NCBI GenBank assembly: GCA_002901265.1
Contig: PPHI01000006.1
Location: 145,453-209,452, forward strand
Direction: 5' to 3'
DNA: 64,000 bases
From: Rhodopirellula baltica
GTDB taxonomy: Bacteria > Planctomycetota > Planctomycetia > Pirellulales > Pirellulaceae
Below, one piece after another: positions 36,893 to 45,500 of the stretch. The position numbers were made by a program, and so were the translations under genes. The notes under the pieces are model-generated. The model saw only the letters and a list, made by a program, of their open reading frames with translations. It was not told where the DNA came from and searched no databases. Within the stretch, counting starts at the first letter, position 1; the number at the start of each line of letters is the position of its first letter.

Positions 36893-37777
36893 TCAACCGA
36901 TCCGTAACGAAGTCATACTCAAGCTGCCTGCCAGCAGCTCGTCGTTAAACAGATGATGTTTTGCGGGATCATGCTCCAGCCCCAACACATACAACAGCGG
37001 CAGAAAGTGTTCGGGCGTCGGCACGGCCAGCTGCATCGCACGCCCTTGTTTGGCGTATTCGAACAGCGGCCGGTAGTCACCGCGTTTCAGGCATCCGTTG
37101 ACGAACTCACGAGCTTCCACCGCCCAGTCGAAGCCATAATTCTTCCGTTGAAGCCCCTGGAAATCGACCAGTCGAAGATTGTGAACGATGTTCCCGCTGC
37201 CGAGGATCAAGACGCCGCGATCACGTAACCCATTCAGTCGCCGCCCAAGTTCAAAGTGCTTCTCTGGAGGCAAGTCGCGATTGACGCTCAGTTGGACGAT
37301 TGGGATGTCGGCTTTTGGGAACAAGTGCATCGCCACGGTCCAGGCCCCGTGATCCAGTCCCCAGGACTGATCAAATTCAGCCTGCTGCGGCTTGACCATT
37401 TCGGCGGTCAGTCGCGCGAGTTCAGGGCTACCGGGTGCCGGGTATTGGACATCGAACAGTTCCTGTGGAAAGCCTCCAAAGTCGTGAATGGTTCGCGGGG
37501 TCTGCATGGCGGTGACTTTCGTGCCTCTGACGAACCAGTGGGCCGATACACACAAGATCGCTTTCGGACGCGGGATCGTTTTGGCGATCTCGCGAAAGCC
37601 TTGAACGAACGAATTCTCGTCGATCGCATTCATCGGACTGCCATGTCCAATAAACAAAGCCGGCATCCGCTCTGAAACAGGCAGCGATTCCGCCAACGCT
37701 TCCAAAGCCGACAATCCACCACGACCACCCGCAAACGACCCCATGACCATCCCAGCAAGTACCCCACGTCGAAACAT
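36893..37777 (-). CDS. ygiD: 4,5-DOPA dioxygenase extradiol-like protein (LigB superfamily)
   Basis: 294 residues from ATG 37777. It starts MFRRGVLAGMVMGSFAGG, an RR-plus-hydrophobic stretch that could be a Tat signal; the usual YgiD begins at about residue 37 here. LigB/YgiD motifs: PALFIGHGSPMNAI (metal His), LCVSAHW, LDHGAWTVAMHLFP, ILGSGNIVHNL and TPEHFLPLLY. Members open catechol rings of DOPA or caffeate-like phenols using Fe or Zn. The probable MarR regulator is encoded next. Confidence 0.85.
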   Translation of the reverse strand: MFRRGVLAGMVMGSFAGGRGGLSALEALAESLPVSERMPALFIGHGSPMNAIDENSFVQGFREIAKTIPRPKAILCVSAHWFVRGTKVTAMQTPRTIHDFGGFPQELFDVQYPAPGSPELARLTAEMVKPQQAEFDQSWGLDHGAWTVAMHLFPKADIPIVQLSVNRDLPPEKHFELGRRLNGLRDRGVLILGSGNIVHNLRLVDFQGLQRKNYGFDWAVEAREFVNGCLKRGDYRPLFEYAKQGRAMQLAVPTPEHFLPLLYVLGLEHDPAKHHLFNDELLAGSLSMTSLRIG

Positions 37778-37993
37778 CACGAACCTCCCAAGTCCAACAA
37801 CACTCCATCTCCCACCCGTCAATCCAGAATCATCCTAGCAACCACAAATGCCTGTTGCAACAGATATTAGTCAACGTGACGAACCACCTGGATTTCCAAT
37901 CCACTGCCTGACTCCAACCTAACTTACTGGGATTGGAGAATTGACGACCGCTACATTTGTCTGAAGTTTGACAGACTGTGAAAACACTGAGAG

Positions 37994-38016
37994 GGATTCG
38001 TCGCCTCATCCACTAC
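37994..38016 (-). repeat. REP family 2 element, variant copy
   Basis: 23 nt with GTAGT at the right-hand end (read on the minus strand) then GGATGAGGCGACGAATCC. The other copies of this family have GGAC...GTCC outer pairs; here the fourth pair is T:A instead of C:G, a compensating change. It sits exactly where the neighbouring ferredoxin loses similarity to its family. Confidence 0.75.
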
Positions 38017-38056
38017 GGTTGGGGGTCCTTTTGAGTGCTTCCACGAGGACGAAGCC

Positions 38057-38227
38057 ATGCTGTACATCAACCCGAAACACTGCATCGATTGCTACGCCTG
38101 CGTTCCCGAATGCCCCGTCGATGCGATCTTCCACGAAGAGGATGTCCCCAAAGAATGGCAGCGATTCATTCGACTGAACGCCGAAAAAGCGGAAAGCTGC
38201 CCACCGGTACGCGAAGAAACCGCGTGA
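38057..38227 (+). pseudogene. N-terminally truncated 7Fe/8Fe ferredoxin
   Basis: 56 codons from ATG 38057 hold the second half of a FdxA-type ferredoxin: CIDCYACVPECPVDAIF (Cys 9, 12, 15, 19 bind a 4Fe-4S cluster) and the normal tail EDVPKEWQRFIRLNAEKA. In-frame codons before the ATG (38033-38056) read ECFHEDEA, which is also normal ferredoxin sequence, but the first-cluster half (about 30 residues with CxxC...CVxxCP) is missing. In its place, 14 bp further upstream, is the REP family 2 element (37994-38016). GAGGA before the ATG could act as a ribosome site, so a short one-cluster protein may still be made. Downstream is a degenerate REP near 38241-38265. Confidence 0.75.
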
Positions 38228-38294
38228 GCAGTCCCACTAGAGGATTTCGTCAAAGATCCTTCTGCTCGCAATGCTTCCGATTACAGCTAGCGAC

Positions 38295-38317
38295 GGATCT
38301 TTAACAAGATCCACTAC
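38295..38317 (-). repeat. REP element (C-type)
   Basis: Full 23-nt copy in minus orientation with TTAA-type loop, between the truncated ferredoxin and the YdeI-like gene. Confidence 0.9.
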
Positions 38318-38479
38318 CTGCCGTATCTCCCCTTCGATGTTCCTTTTGAAATGATCAATTTGTGCACTCACCTCGCACCGCTCCCAAACGCAGTAGGGGC
38401 TGTGGATTGATTAGTCTTACCTCTATCATACGCGGCAGACTTTCCTGACTCGAATTGGCATGCGTTCCGTTTGGACTCG

Positions 38480-39139
38480 ATGGCTAAAAAAACTTCACAA
38501 CGTACGGTTTCGCCAGCTGAGATTCCGTCGCCGGATGGTAAGCCCGTGATCGCGTTTTCGACGCCGACCGTCTTCCAACAGTGGCTGAACAAGCATCATG
38601 CCGAGCATGGCGGTGTGTGGATGCAGTTCTTTAAAAAGGATAGCGGACTGAAAGGCGTCACCTACGCGGAAGCACTCGAAGTCGCGCTCTGTTTTGGCTG
38701 GATCGATGGTCCGGTTCGCAAAGGCGACGAGGTGTCGTGGATCCACAAGTTCACACCACGCGGGAAACGCAGCGTTTGGTCGCAAGTCAACAAGCAGCAC
38801 ATCGAACGACTAACCCGCGAGGGTCGCATGCAACCCGCCGGGATCGCGGCGGTGGAGCTGGCGAAAGCCGACGGACGCTGGGACGCCGCCTACGCCTCGA
38901 GTTCGACCTTTGTCGAATCGCCAGAGTTCTTGGCCGCGCTCAAGAAGTCCAAGAAAGCTCGTGAGTTCTACGCGACGCTGACGAAATCAAAGAAGTACGC
39001 GTTCTACTATCGAATCCACAACGCCAAAAAACCCGAAACGAAAACACGCAAAGTCGCCGAGTTCATCGCAATGCTGGAACGCGGCGAGACATTCGGCTAT
39101 AGCTTGCCGGATAATGGGAAAGGTAGTGGATCTTGTTAA
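38480..39139 (+). CDS. YdeI/OmpD-associated family protein
   Basis: 219 residues from ATG 38480; a TTG three codons earlier is possible. Family pattern: FSTPTVFQQWLNKHHAEHGGVWMQFFKK, EALEVALCFGWIDGPVRKGD, FTPRGKRSVWSQVNKQHIERL, and the C-terminal ALKKSKKAREFYATLTKSKKYAFYYRI. YdeI proteins have a DUF1801-like part and are linked in the literature to peptide resistance; the mechanism is unknown. The last four residues (SGSC) and the TAA stop come from a REP element at 39123-39145, so the original C-terminus has been replaced or extended. Confidence 0.88.
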   Translation: MAKKTSQRTVSPAEIPSPDGKPVIAFSTPTVFQQWLNKHHAEHGGVWMQFFKKDSGLKGVTYAEALEVALCFGWIDGPVRKGDEVSWIHKFTPRGKRSVWSQVNKQHIERLTREGRMQPAGIAAVELAKADGRWDAAYASSSTFVESPEFLAALKKSKKAREFYATLTKSKKYAFYYRIHNAKKPETKTRKVAEFIAMLERGETFGYSLPDNGKGSGSC

Positions 39140-39198
39140 AGATCCGGCTTCGCTGAAAATCCCAACGCAAGGAAGGGACTCGTCGCCTCGTCCACTAC
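39123..39198. repeat. REP element (plus) and REP family 2 element (minus), both overlapping stop codons
   Basis: C-type REP 39123-39145 supplies the TAA (39137-39139) of the YdeI-like gene from its loop. Family 2 element 39176-39198, on the minus strand, supplies the TAG (39197-39195) of the convergent DUF1569 gene from its GTAG head. Only 30 bp separate the two. Confidence 0.9.
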
Positions 39199-39647
39199 GT
39201 TTGTAGGTGACGAAGATGATGGGCGGCGTGCGCGGCATGGATTTCCAGGATCTTCTCGCGCGGCAATCGGCCGAAGCCTGGGTGAGGCGCATACGCCCCC
39301 GGATGCGCTAACAATCGTTCGACGCTCGCGGCAAACGCGTCGACTTCAGCTGCATCGTCGAGATTGTCGGATGGGACAAACATCGGCGCCGTACGGATAC
39401 CGCGCGGCGAATCATCACTGAGCACTTTGGGCAGCAGCAGTCGTCGCACCAACGGCCGCAGCGGAGCAAAGAGCGACATCCAAATCGGATAGCCATCGAC
39501 ACTGGGATCTTGCACCAACACCAAGTGCCGGCAGATCTGGCCGAGCGACCAATTGCCGTGTCGAACATAGCCGCAGGCAAGCAATTGCCGAGCTTCTTCG
39601 ACGGCATCGGAAAGGTCGTTGAACTTTAAAGGACGGAGCTCACTCAT
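39195..39647 (-). CDS. DUF1569 (DinB-like) protein
   Basis: 150 residues from ATG 39647. Four-helix DinB-like pattern with the DUF1569 signature: RHGNWSLGQICRHLVLVQDPSVDGYP near the N-terminus, HPGFGRLPREKILEIHAAHAAHHLRHL at the C-terminus; His residues in HL and HxxHHLRH would bind a metal as in DinB-fold thiol transferases. Function unknown. Its stop codon is the TAG in the GTAG head of a REP family 2 element. Confidence 0.85.
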   Translation of the reverse strand: MSELRPLKFNDLSDAVEEARQLLACGYVRHGNWSLGQICRHLVLVQDPSVDGYPIWMSLFAPLRPLVRRLLLPKVLSDDSPRGIRTAPMFVPSDNLDDAAEVDAFAASVERLLAHPGAYAPHPGFGRLPREKILEIHAAHAAHHLRHLQT

Positions 39648-39759
39648 CGGACTTCGGTTTCTTCGTGAAACGTGTTGCTGCTTCGCCAAAGTATCAACGA
39701 TCAACTCAATAAAGGACACCGGTTTTGGAAGCTGTGCGACGGAAGGCCGCTCTCTTCAA

Positions 39760-39922
39760 GTAGTGGATCTTGTCAAAGATCCGGCCTGTCGGGAAACGGT
39801 GCCTTTCACGTAGTGGATCTTGTTAAAGATCCGGCTTTTCGGGTCACGATGACCGAAGGATCTTTGACAAGATCCACGGCCCTCGGTTAGCGATGCTGGA
39901 GATCTTTGGCAAAATCCACTAC
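39760..39922. repeat. REP cluster upstream of the RAYT gene
   Basis: Plus C-type copies 39760-39782 and 39810-39832, minus copy 39858-39880 (head decayed to GCCGTGG), and a degenerate minus copy 39901-39922. They lie 50-215 bp upstream of the RAYT start, in a 327-bp stretch (39648-39974) with no gene. Confidence 0.88.
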
Positions 39923-39974
39923 CGTGGGCATTGTTGGCTCTTTTCGTTTCGCTCGTCCTGCGGAGGCCAATTGA

Positions 39975-40535
39975 ATGACGCGACGTAATCACTTGAAACG
40001 TCTTGATCCAGAATACTATCGCGGCGACGCGATTGTTCATTGGTCGACGACAATCTCCGGTCGTCAGACCGGTTGGCTGAACGGCATTTCGTACTATCGA
40101 TTCCGTGAATTGCTTGCACACACCGCATTCCGTTACGGGATCGCTTCTCCGATCTTTTGCTTGATGCCGGACCATTTCCACATGGTGTGGATGGGGTTGT
40201 TCACAGAATCGAATCAACTGCTTGCGATGAAGCATTTTCGCAAGACTGTGAACGAATCGCTGCATCGCATAGGATTCGACCTTCAGGACCAAGCGTATGA
40301 TCACGTGCTTCAAAACGACGAGCGGCGTGAGGAAGGTCTTCTTGCGATTTGTGATTACGTGGCGCGGAATCCAGAACGCAAGAGGCTGGTGGAACCGGAC
40401 GGGTATCGAACGTATCAATACACGGGATGTTTAGTCCCTGGTTATCCGCAGTTGCGGCCGTTTGAAGACGGCTTTTGGGACGAGTTAAATCGCGTGATGG
40501 CGTATTTGAAGAAGAACGGTTTGTTTCGCAGGTGA
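39975..40535 (+). CDS. REP-associated tyrosine transposase (RAYT, Y1_Tnp/HUH family)
   Basis: 186 residues; GGAGG lies 7 nt before the ATG. HUH metal-binding motif H67-F-H69 in CLMPDHFHMVW, and the probable catalytic tyrosine Y128 in AICDYVARNPERKRLV, the pattern of RAYTs (TnpA-REP), which cut and rejoin single-stranded hairpin DNA next to a GTAG-like tetranucleotide. Full length, no frameshift, so it may be active. It is not flanked by inverted repeats as an insertion sequence would be, but by seven REP elements (four upstream, three downstream), the usual setting of a domesticated RAYT. It is the only transposase in the window and the likely source of the REPs at 34-60 kb. Confidence 0.92.
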   Translation: MTRRNHLKRLDPEYYRGDAIVHWSTTISGRQTGWLNGISYYRFRELLAHTAFRYGIASPIFCLMPDHFHMVWMGLFTESNQLLAMKHFRKTVNESLHRIGFDLQDQAYDHVLQNDERREEGLLAICDYVARNPERKRLVEPDGYRTYQYTGCLVPGYPQLRPFEDGFWDELNRVMAYLKKNGLFRR

Positions 40536-40582
40536 GGGCGGGTAGCGAGCAAGGATGTTGGGACGATGTATTTCGAGAAGCC

Positions 40583-40683
40583 GGATGTTTAACAACATCC
40601 ACTACGTAATGCTTGCCGGATGTTTAACAACATCCACTACGCAATGCTTGATTGGGATTGGTAGTGGATCTTGTCAAAGATCC
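40583..40683. repeat. REP cluster downstream of the RAYT gene
   Basis: Minus G-type copies 40583-40605 and 40618-40640 and a plus C-type copy 40661-40683. The third overlaps the end of the SWIM gene, whose TGA (40676-40674) comes from the loop of the element. Confidence 0.92.
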
Positions 40684-42509
40684 TCCGTCTCACTCGAGGC
40701 CTCGGAAACAAACCGCTTCCTCCACCCATCATGCTGAAAACTCTTCAACGCACTGGCGAGATAGGTCTCGGCGGCCGCTAGGGTCAATGACCTGAAATGC
40801 GTTTCGTGAGTTTCACTCGACGAAGAGATCGCTAGCAGGTCCAACAACTCGGCGGCGGTGGGTTGGGCTTGCTGAATCAGTCGCCGTTTGTCGCGGCGGT
40901 GCGAGTCGGACGTGAAGGGGGGAACCGCTCGGCGGCCTCCCAAGACCATCGCCAAGGTACGTCTGCTAAGTGGCTGCGCCACGACCGGCTGGTTCGCGGC
41001 CGAAGTCGATTCGCCGAACTCGACTTCGCTTGCGAAACGTTCGGTACGAGTAATGTGATGTCGCTGTAACGTATCCAGTCCTAGATGACAACGTTCATGC
41101 CACTCGTCTGGCAACACCAGTCGCGGTGAATCACTGTCATCATTCACCGGCTCAATCGTCAACGCGTCGATCAATCCCGCCGAGTCGTGTCGCAATCGGC
41201 CATAGACGCGCAGCCTCATCCCCGGTGCCCGCGCCAACAATTGCAGATTCTTCCGAAAGGCAACGTGCTGGTCATCGATCGCGATCCCCAGACGCAACGT
41301 TTCCGAAGTCGTCTCTTCTGTCATCAACAGCGTTCCGCCTTGCGGACCAGCGATCCGCCCGACGAAACAGACCAAGTCATCACCGGGACGCTGTGAATCG
41401 GAAAACGCGCGGTCGACCTGCGCCGAAAGAGGGCTGTTTAAACGCTCGCAGCGATCAAGCGGCTTCCCGGACCTTTCGGGGCTGCCGTTGTTGGACCTCA
41501 CGGCCCAGCGAGTTTTCGTCCCCTTTCCCAAGCGTCCGTCTTCGGAAGCCGTCAAGTTTTGAACGTCCAAGCTCGCACGGCTGAGTTTCTCTGCCGAAAG
41601 CGTCAAGGCTCCCAAGTCGATACCGCCGCGATAGGCTCGAACGATCAATGCTGCGTCACCGGGTTGCAACTGATTGACTTGAAACCAGCGGCCATCGGGG
41701 GCAATCAAATGCACGCACACGCCGGCGTAACCGCTGAGTGTCAGGATCGGTTCGGCAATGACGCCGGTCAGCCGAGACAGCTTCACGGGCTGAAACGAAC
41801 GCCGAACTTGCCCGACGACTTGGACAGAGAGTTGCTCGTGCCGCAAGACGTCGCGTGCGTTCAAGATCGCGGTCACGATGTCGCGGCGGAGGGCGCCGGA
41901 ATCCGTATCATCGTCATCCGCTCGCAACCTGCGAATGCCTTCGGAAATTCGAATGACGGTATTCGACAAATCGATCAAGCCACGGGCCCGGCATTGATGC
42001 GCAGCTCGTAACAACGATGACTGAATCACCAACCCGGAAGCTCGCCCCCCCGTGGTCAGCACGTTTTCGATAGCGTGAATGGTTTGGTGGGCGGCCGAAC
42101 GCATCTCCGCAGTGATCGCCACTTGATCTTCGATGTCAGCGGCGTCAGTATTCGCTTGTTCTGCGTAAGCTAGCTCTTCCGTGGCAACACTTTCGGTGCC
42201 GGCTACTGAAGCGCTGCCGGTCCCTGAAACGCAAACCAATGATGAGACGCATGCCAGCACATGGAAACAGTTTGGCGACAACAAACACGTGCAGGTCACG
42301 TCCGCTGCCGCCGCGATTCGGTTGGTTGCATCGACCGTCAAGGCAACCGTTTCTTCGCCCGCCCGGATCAGCCACTGCGAATCCGATTTCTGCCAGGACC
42401 AATCCTGTGCGGCAGTCGGTTGTCGGTCGAGCCGTTTACGAACGCGTGCCGGTGCGGCGGCGATGATTGCGGCAACCGCTTCGGCGACAATGCAAGGACG
42501 ATCGCTCAT
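40674..42509 (-). CDS. SWIM zinc-finger protein (YehQ-like)
   Basis: 611 residues. The SWIM motif CxC-x5-CxH is at C73-T-C75...C81-F-H83, a zinc-binding fold for DNA or protein contacts. The rest is beta-rich, with a region near 240-330 and 370-460 that looks like repeated nucleic-acid-binding-type strands, and a basic stretch at 550-600. It is the last gene of the operon from 53471, with its ATG overlapping the previous stop as ATGA. Comparable in role to E. coli YehQ. Its own stop codon TGA is provided by a REP element, so the natural C-terminus may have been altered by a few residues. Confidence 0.85.
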   Translation of the reverse strand: MSDRPCIVAEAVAAIIAAAPARVRKRLDRQPTAAQDWSWQKSDSQWLIRAGEETVALTVDATNRIAAAADVTCTCLLSPNCFHVLACVSSLVCVSGTGSASVAGTESVATEELAYAEQANTDAADIEDQVAITAEMRSAAHQTIHAIENVLTTGGRASGLVIQSSLLRAAHQCRARGLIDLSNTVIRISEGIRRLRADDDDTDSGALRRDIVTAILNARDVLRHEQLSVQVVGQVRRSFQPVKLSRLTGVIAEPILTLSGYAGVCVHLIAPDGRWFQVNQLQPGDAALIVRAYRGGIDLGALTLSAEKLSRASLDVQNLTASEDGRLGKGTKTRWAVRSNNGSPERSGKPLDRCERLNSPLSAQVDRAFSDSQRPGDDLVCFVGRIAGPQGGTLLMTEETTSETLRLGIAIDDQHVAFRKNLQLLARAPGMRLRVYGRLRHDSAGLIDALTIEPVNDDSDSPRLVLPDEWHERCHLGLDTLQRHHITRTERFASEVEFGESTSAANQPVVAQPLSRRTLAMVLGGRRAVPPFTSDSHRRDKRRLIQQAQPTAAELLDLLAISSSSETHETHFRSLTLAAAETYLASALKSFQHDGWRKRFVSEASSETEDL

Positions 42510-45500
42510 CTGGACGCCCCGCTAAGCGTCGCATGCGCGCCGGCGCCACCACTCTGTTTGACTTGATCACCGACCCAGCGAGCCAATCGTTCGGGACTGA
42601 CCGCCGCGACTGGCATCCCCGCTGCGGCGACCATTTGTGCGTAGCCTTGGTGATAGCGAGCGGTGCCGGAGTCATCCAACGCCGCCAAGCCCACGCACTT
42701 CACACCCGCATCGACCAACGCACGAACCTCGCTCAACATCCCGCCCACCGAAACGCCTTCTTCAAAGTCAGACACCAACACGACAAGACTGCGCGACGGA
42801 ACGGTAATGCCAGCGCGAGCGGCACGCAGCCCCAGCCCAATGTCGGTTCCGCCACCGACTTGAACTTCCAAAAGCAACGAGAGCGGATCAGCAACTTCGT
42901 CGCTGAAGTCGATCACTTCGGTGCTGAAGGCCAAAAAGCGGACCGACAAGGCTGGCAAGCCGTCCAAGATCGCGGCGACCAAGGCACTGTAAACGACCGA
43001 CGCATCCATCGATCCCGAAACGTCGACGACAAACGTTAAATGCCAATCCATCTCGCGACGTGCGGGAGCGTTGAAGATCAAACGCTCGGCGATAATCGAA
43101 GCTCGTCCATCAGGCATCCGATACGCGTTGGAAAGGTTCTCGCGAATCGTCCGTGGCAAGTTCAACCGGCGACTGCGACGACGAGTCGGACGTGGTGTGG
43201 ACAGCCCATTGGTCGCCGGACGCAACCGAACGGCAAGTTCTTCGGCGAGTGCATCGGTGATGCGTTTGGCCAATCGTCGAAGTCGCTCCGTCTTGGACTC
43301 CGGCATCGCGCCGGCAAGCGAGAGCACTTGTTGCAGCAGGTCGATGGACGGCGTCACGGTGTCTGGATCTAGCATCGTTAACGCGGCGACGTTGCCTGAG
43401 GCTGCAGCTTCGCCAAGGACTTCTTCGCAAACGTCGCTTCCAAACAACGCTTCGAGGTCTTCCGCCCACTCGGTTGTCGAAGGCGTTGGCTGGCCGGTGC
43501 CGCCTCCTGCACCACGTTTTCCCAATCCGCCGCGTGAGCCCTCGCCACGACCGCGTCCATAAAGTTGATCGAGTGAAGACGCACAGCCCGAGTAGACGGG
43601 CGGCGGATCGTCGGGAGGCAAACCGAAGACCAACCGCCAGCGATCGGCGAGCGACAAGTCGCCTTTTGATTCGAACTTAACCGAAGCGGTCTTGTCGGAA
43701 GCTGGGTTTGTCGACGGAGCGTTGTGCAGCTCCTTAAGCGACTTGGTGATTTCAGGAAAGACAGCAAGTACGGCTTCACGGCCGGCCAAGTCCGCTTGCC
43801 GCAATTGGGTGATCACGTCAGCGTTTGCTTCGCCATCCTCGTCGACCACGGCGTTCAGCTGTGATCCGCGTTCCGTGATTGTCGCGAGTTGACAATCCAG
43901 CAATCGCCGTCGATCCGCAGGCGAAAACGAATGAAACGCGGCTCGCAGTGAAGGCAGTCGCTTTAAAAAGTCTGCGTCTTGTCGAATCGCGATGCCACGC
44001 CCTAGACCACTCAGCCAAACGGAATCGCTTTGCATGAGAGGCAACATCACTTGTGTCGCGCCAGAGATCGCCGCCGTTAATCGTGTTCGTCCGTCACGAT
44101 GGACGGCGGCATCCAGCCAACCCTCGGTCAGCGAAGTGAACTTGGAACTCGGCCAAGCGTTCAGTTGGCACAACACGCCGGCCGCCGCACCACGCATCCG
44201 ATCACTTCCCCGTTCCAGCGTCAGCCGACACCAATGGACAAGACGTGCTTGTTGATTTGCAACGGATAGACTTGATGTGTCGGAAGCCGGTTGCCCAGAC
44301 GCTTCGACTGTCTTTTCGGCTTCAGCAAGATTCACTGCCAAATCGCTTCCGAACCAGTCCACCAAGTCGACGATCGCTTGTACGTCGCTCGGGTCTCGTG
44401 ACCCTTCCAAGCCGTCAAGCCGATCCAAACAAGTACACAACAACTCGTTGACCGAAGCGAGCGAGTGTGGCGGATGAAACACAGCGACCACGGCGGGGTA
44501 CGTGTCTTCTGGACGCGTTGGCAAACCTGGGAAATGCCCTGCGGCGACGCGAGCGACGATCGTGATCGCACCAACCAATTCGCTTAAGCTGGCGACGCTG
44601 CGGAAATGCCCATCAATCTCGGCAAGCGACTGACCGGCCAGCCTGACCAGTCCGCATTGCGTTGCGATTCGTAACCGCCGCAAGATTGTCGTGGGTAGAT
44701 CGCCAGACGCTTCCCCATCGGATTGACCGGCCAAGCGTACGATCGATTCAACGACTTGGGGCAACGTGACGCCCAAGCGTGATTGTGATTCGATCGTTGC
44801 CGCGGTGCCTTGTTGCCACTGGACCTGCCAGCGTTCGATCAAATTCTCACGCAGCTCCGTTTCAACGGTGTCGACTCGGGTCGCGTAAGGAATCGATGCG
44901 GCACACAGTCGCCGCAGCACGACCGCACGGGCTCGATCACGCGGTTTGCGCAGGACGTCTAGCTTGATCTCTTTGGGATCCTTTGCCGTTTTAGAAGTTG
45001 TCAACGACTCCGGGCCAGGAAGGTTCAACTCCTTGAACAGCTTATCGATGTGCACCGCAAGTCCACATCTCGGTGCGGTCGACGTCACCTGTCCGCGACA
45101 ATCGCCGATCAGGACATCCGCCGCGGCGCTTGCGACCGCGCGACCGCGGCCCATCAAGTCGCCTTGAACCAAACAGCTTTGAATGGCTTCGACGAATTCA
45201 CCGCGTCCGGCCGAAGCAAGATTCCTCATCCGAGCGAGATCGCGCATCATCCGGATGGTTTCGGTCGCGTCGGGAGTCCCGGCGACATGACCTGCTTGGC
45301 GAAGTCGCCGACAAATCGATGTGGCAAATTCGAGTGCCGCCGCATCCATCGCGTCATGGTCCTTCGCTTCGACCATCCGCTGGTGCCAGACCGGATCACG
45401 AATGCCCGCCGGATAGCCACTCCGTTCGTCAAGTTGCTCGAACGAATACGCGATCAACGAAACGCCCATCTCACGATCCGTTTGAGACTTTGTCGTGCTA

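Noticed and set aside
39760..40683. RAYT gene as a classical IS200/IS605 element
   Set aside because: No matching left and right end pair frames the gene, and the protein has the RAYT form; the flanking hairpins are ordinary REPs found across 28 kb.
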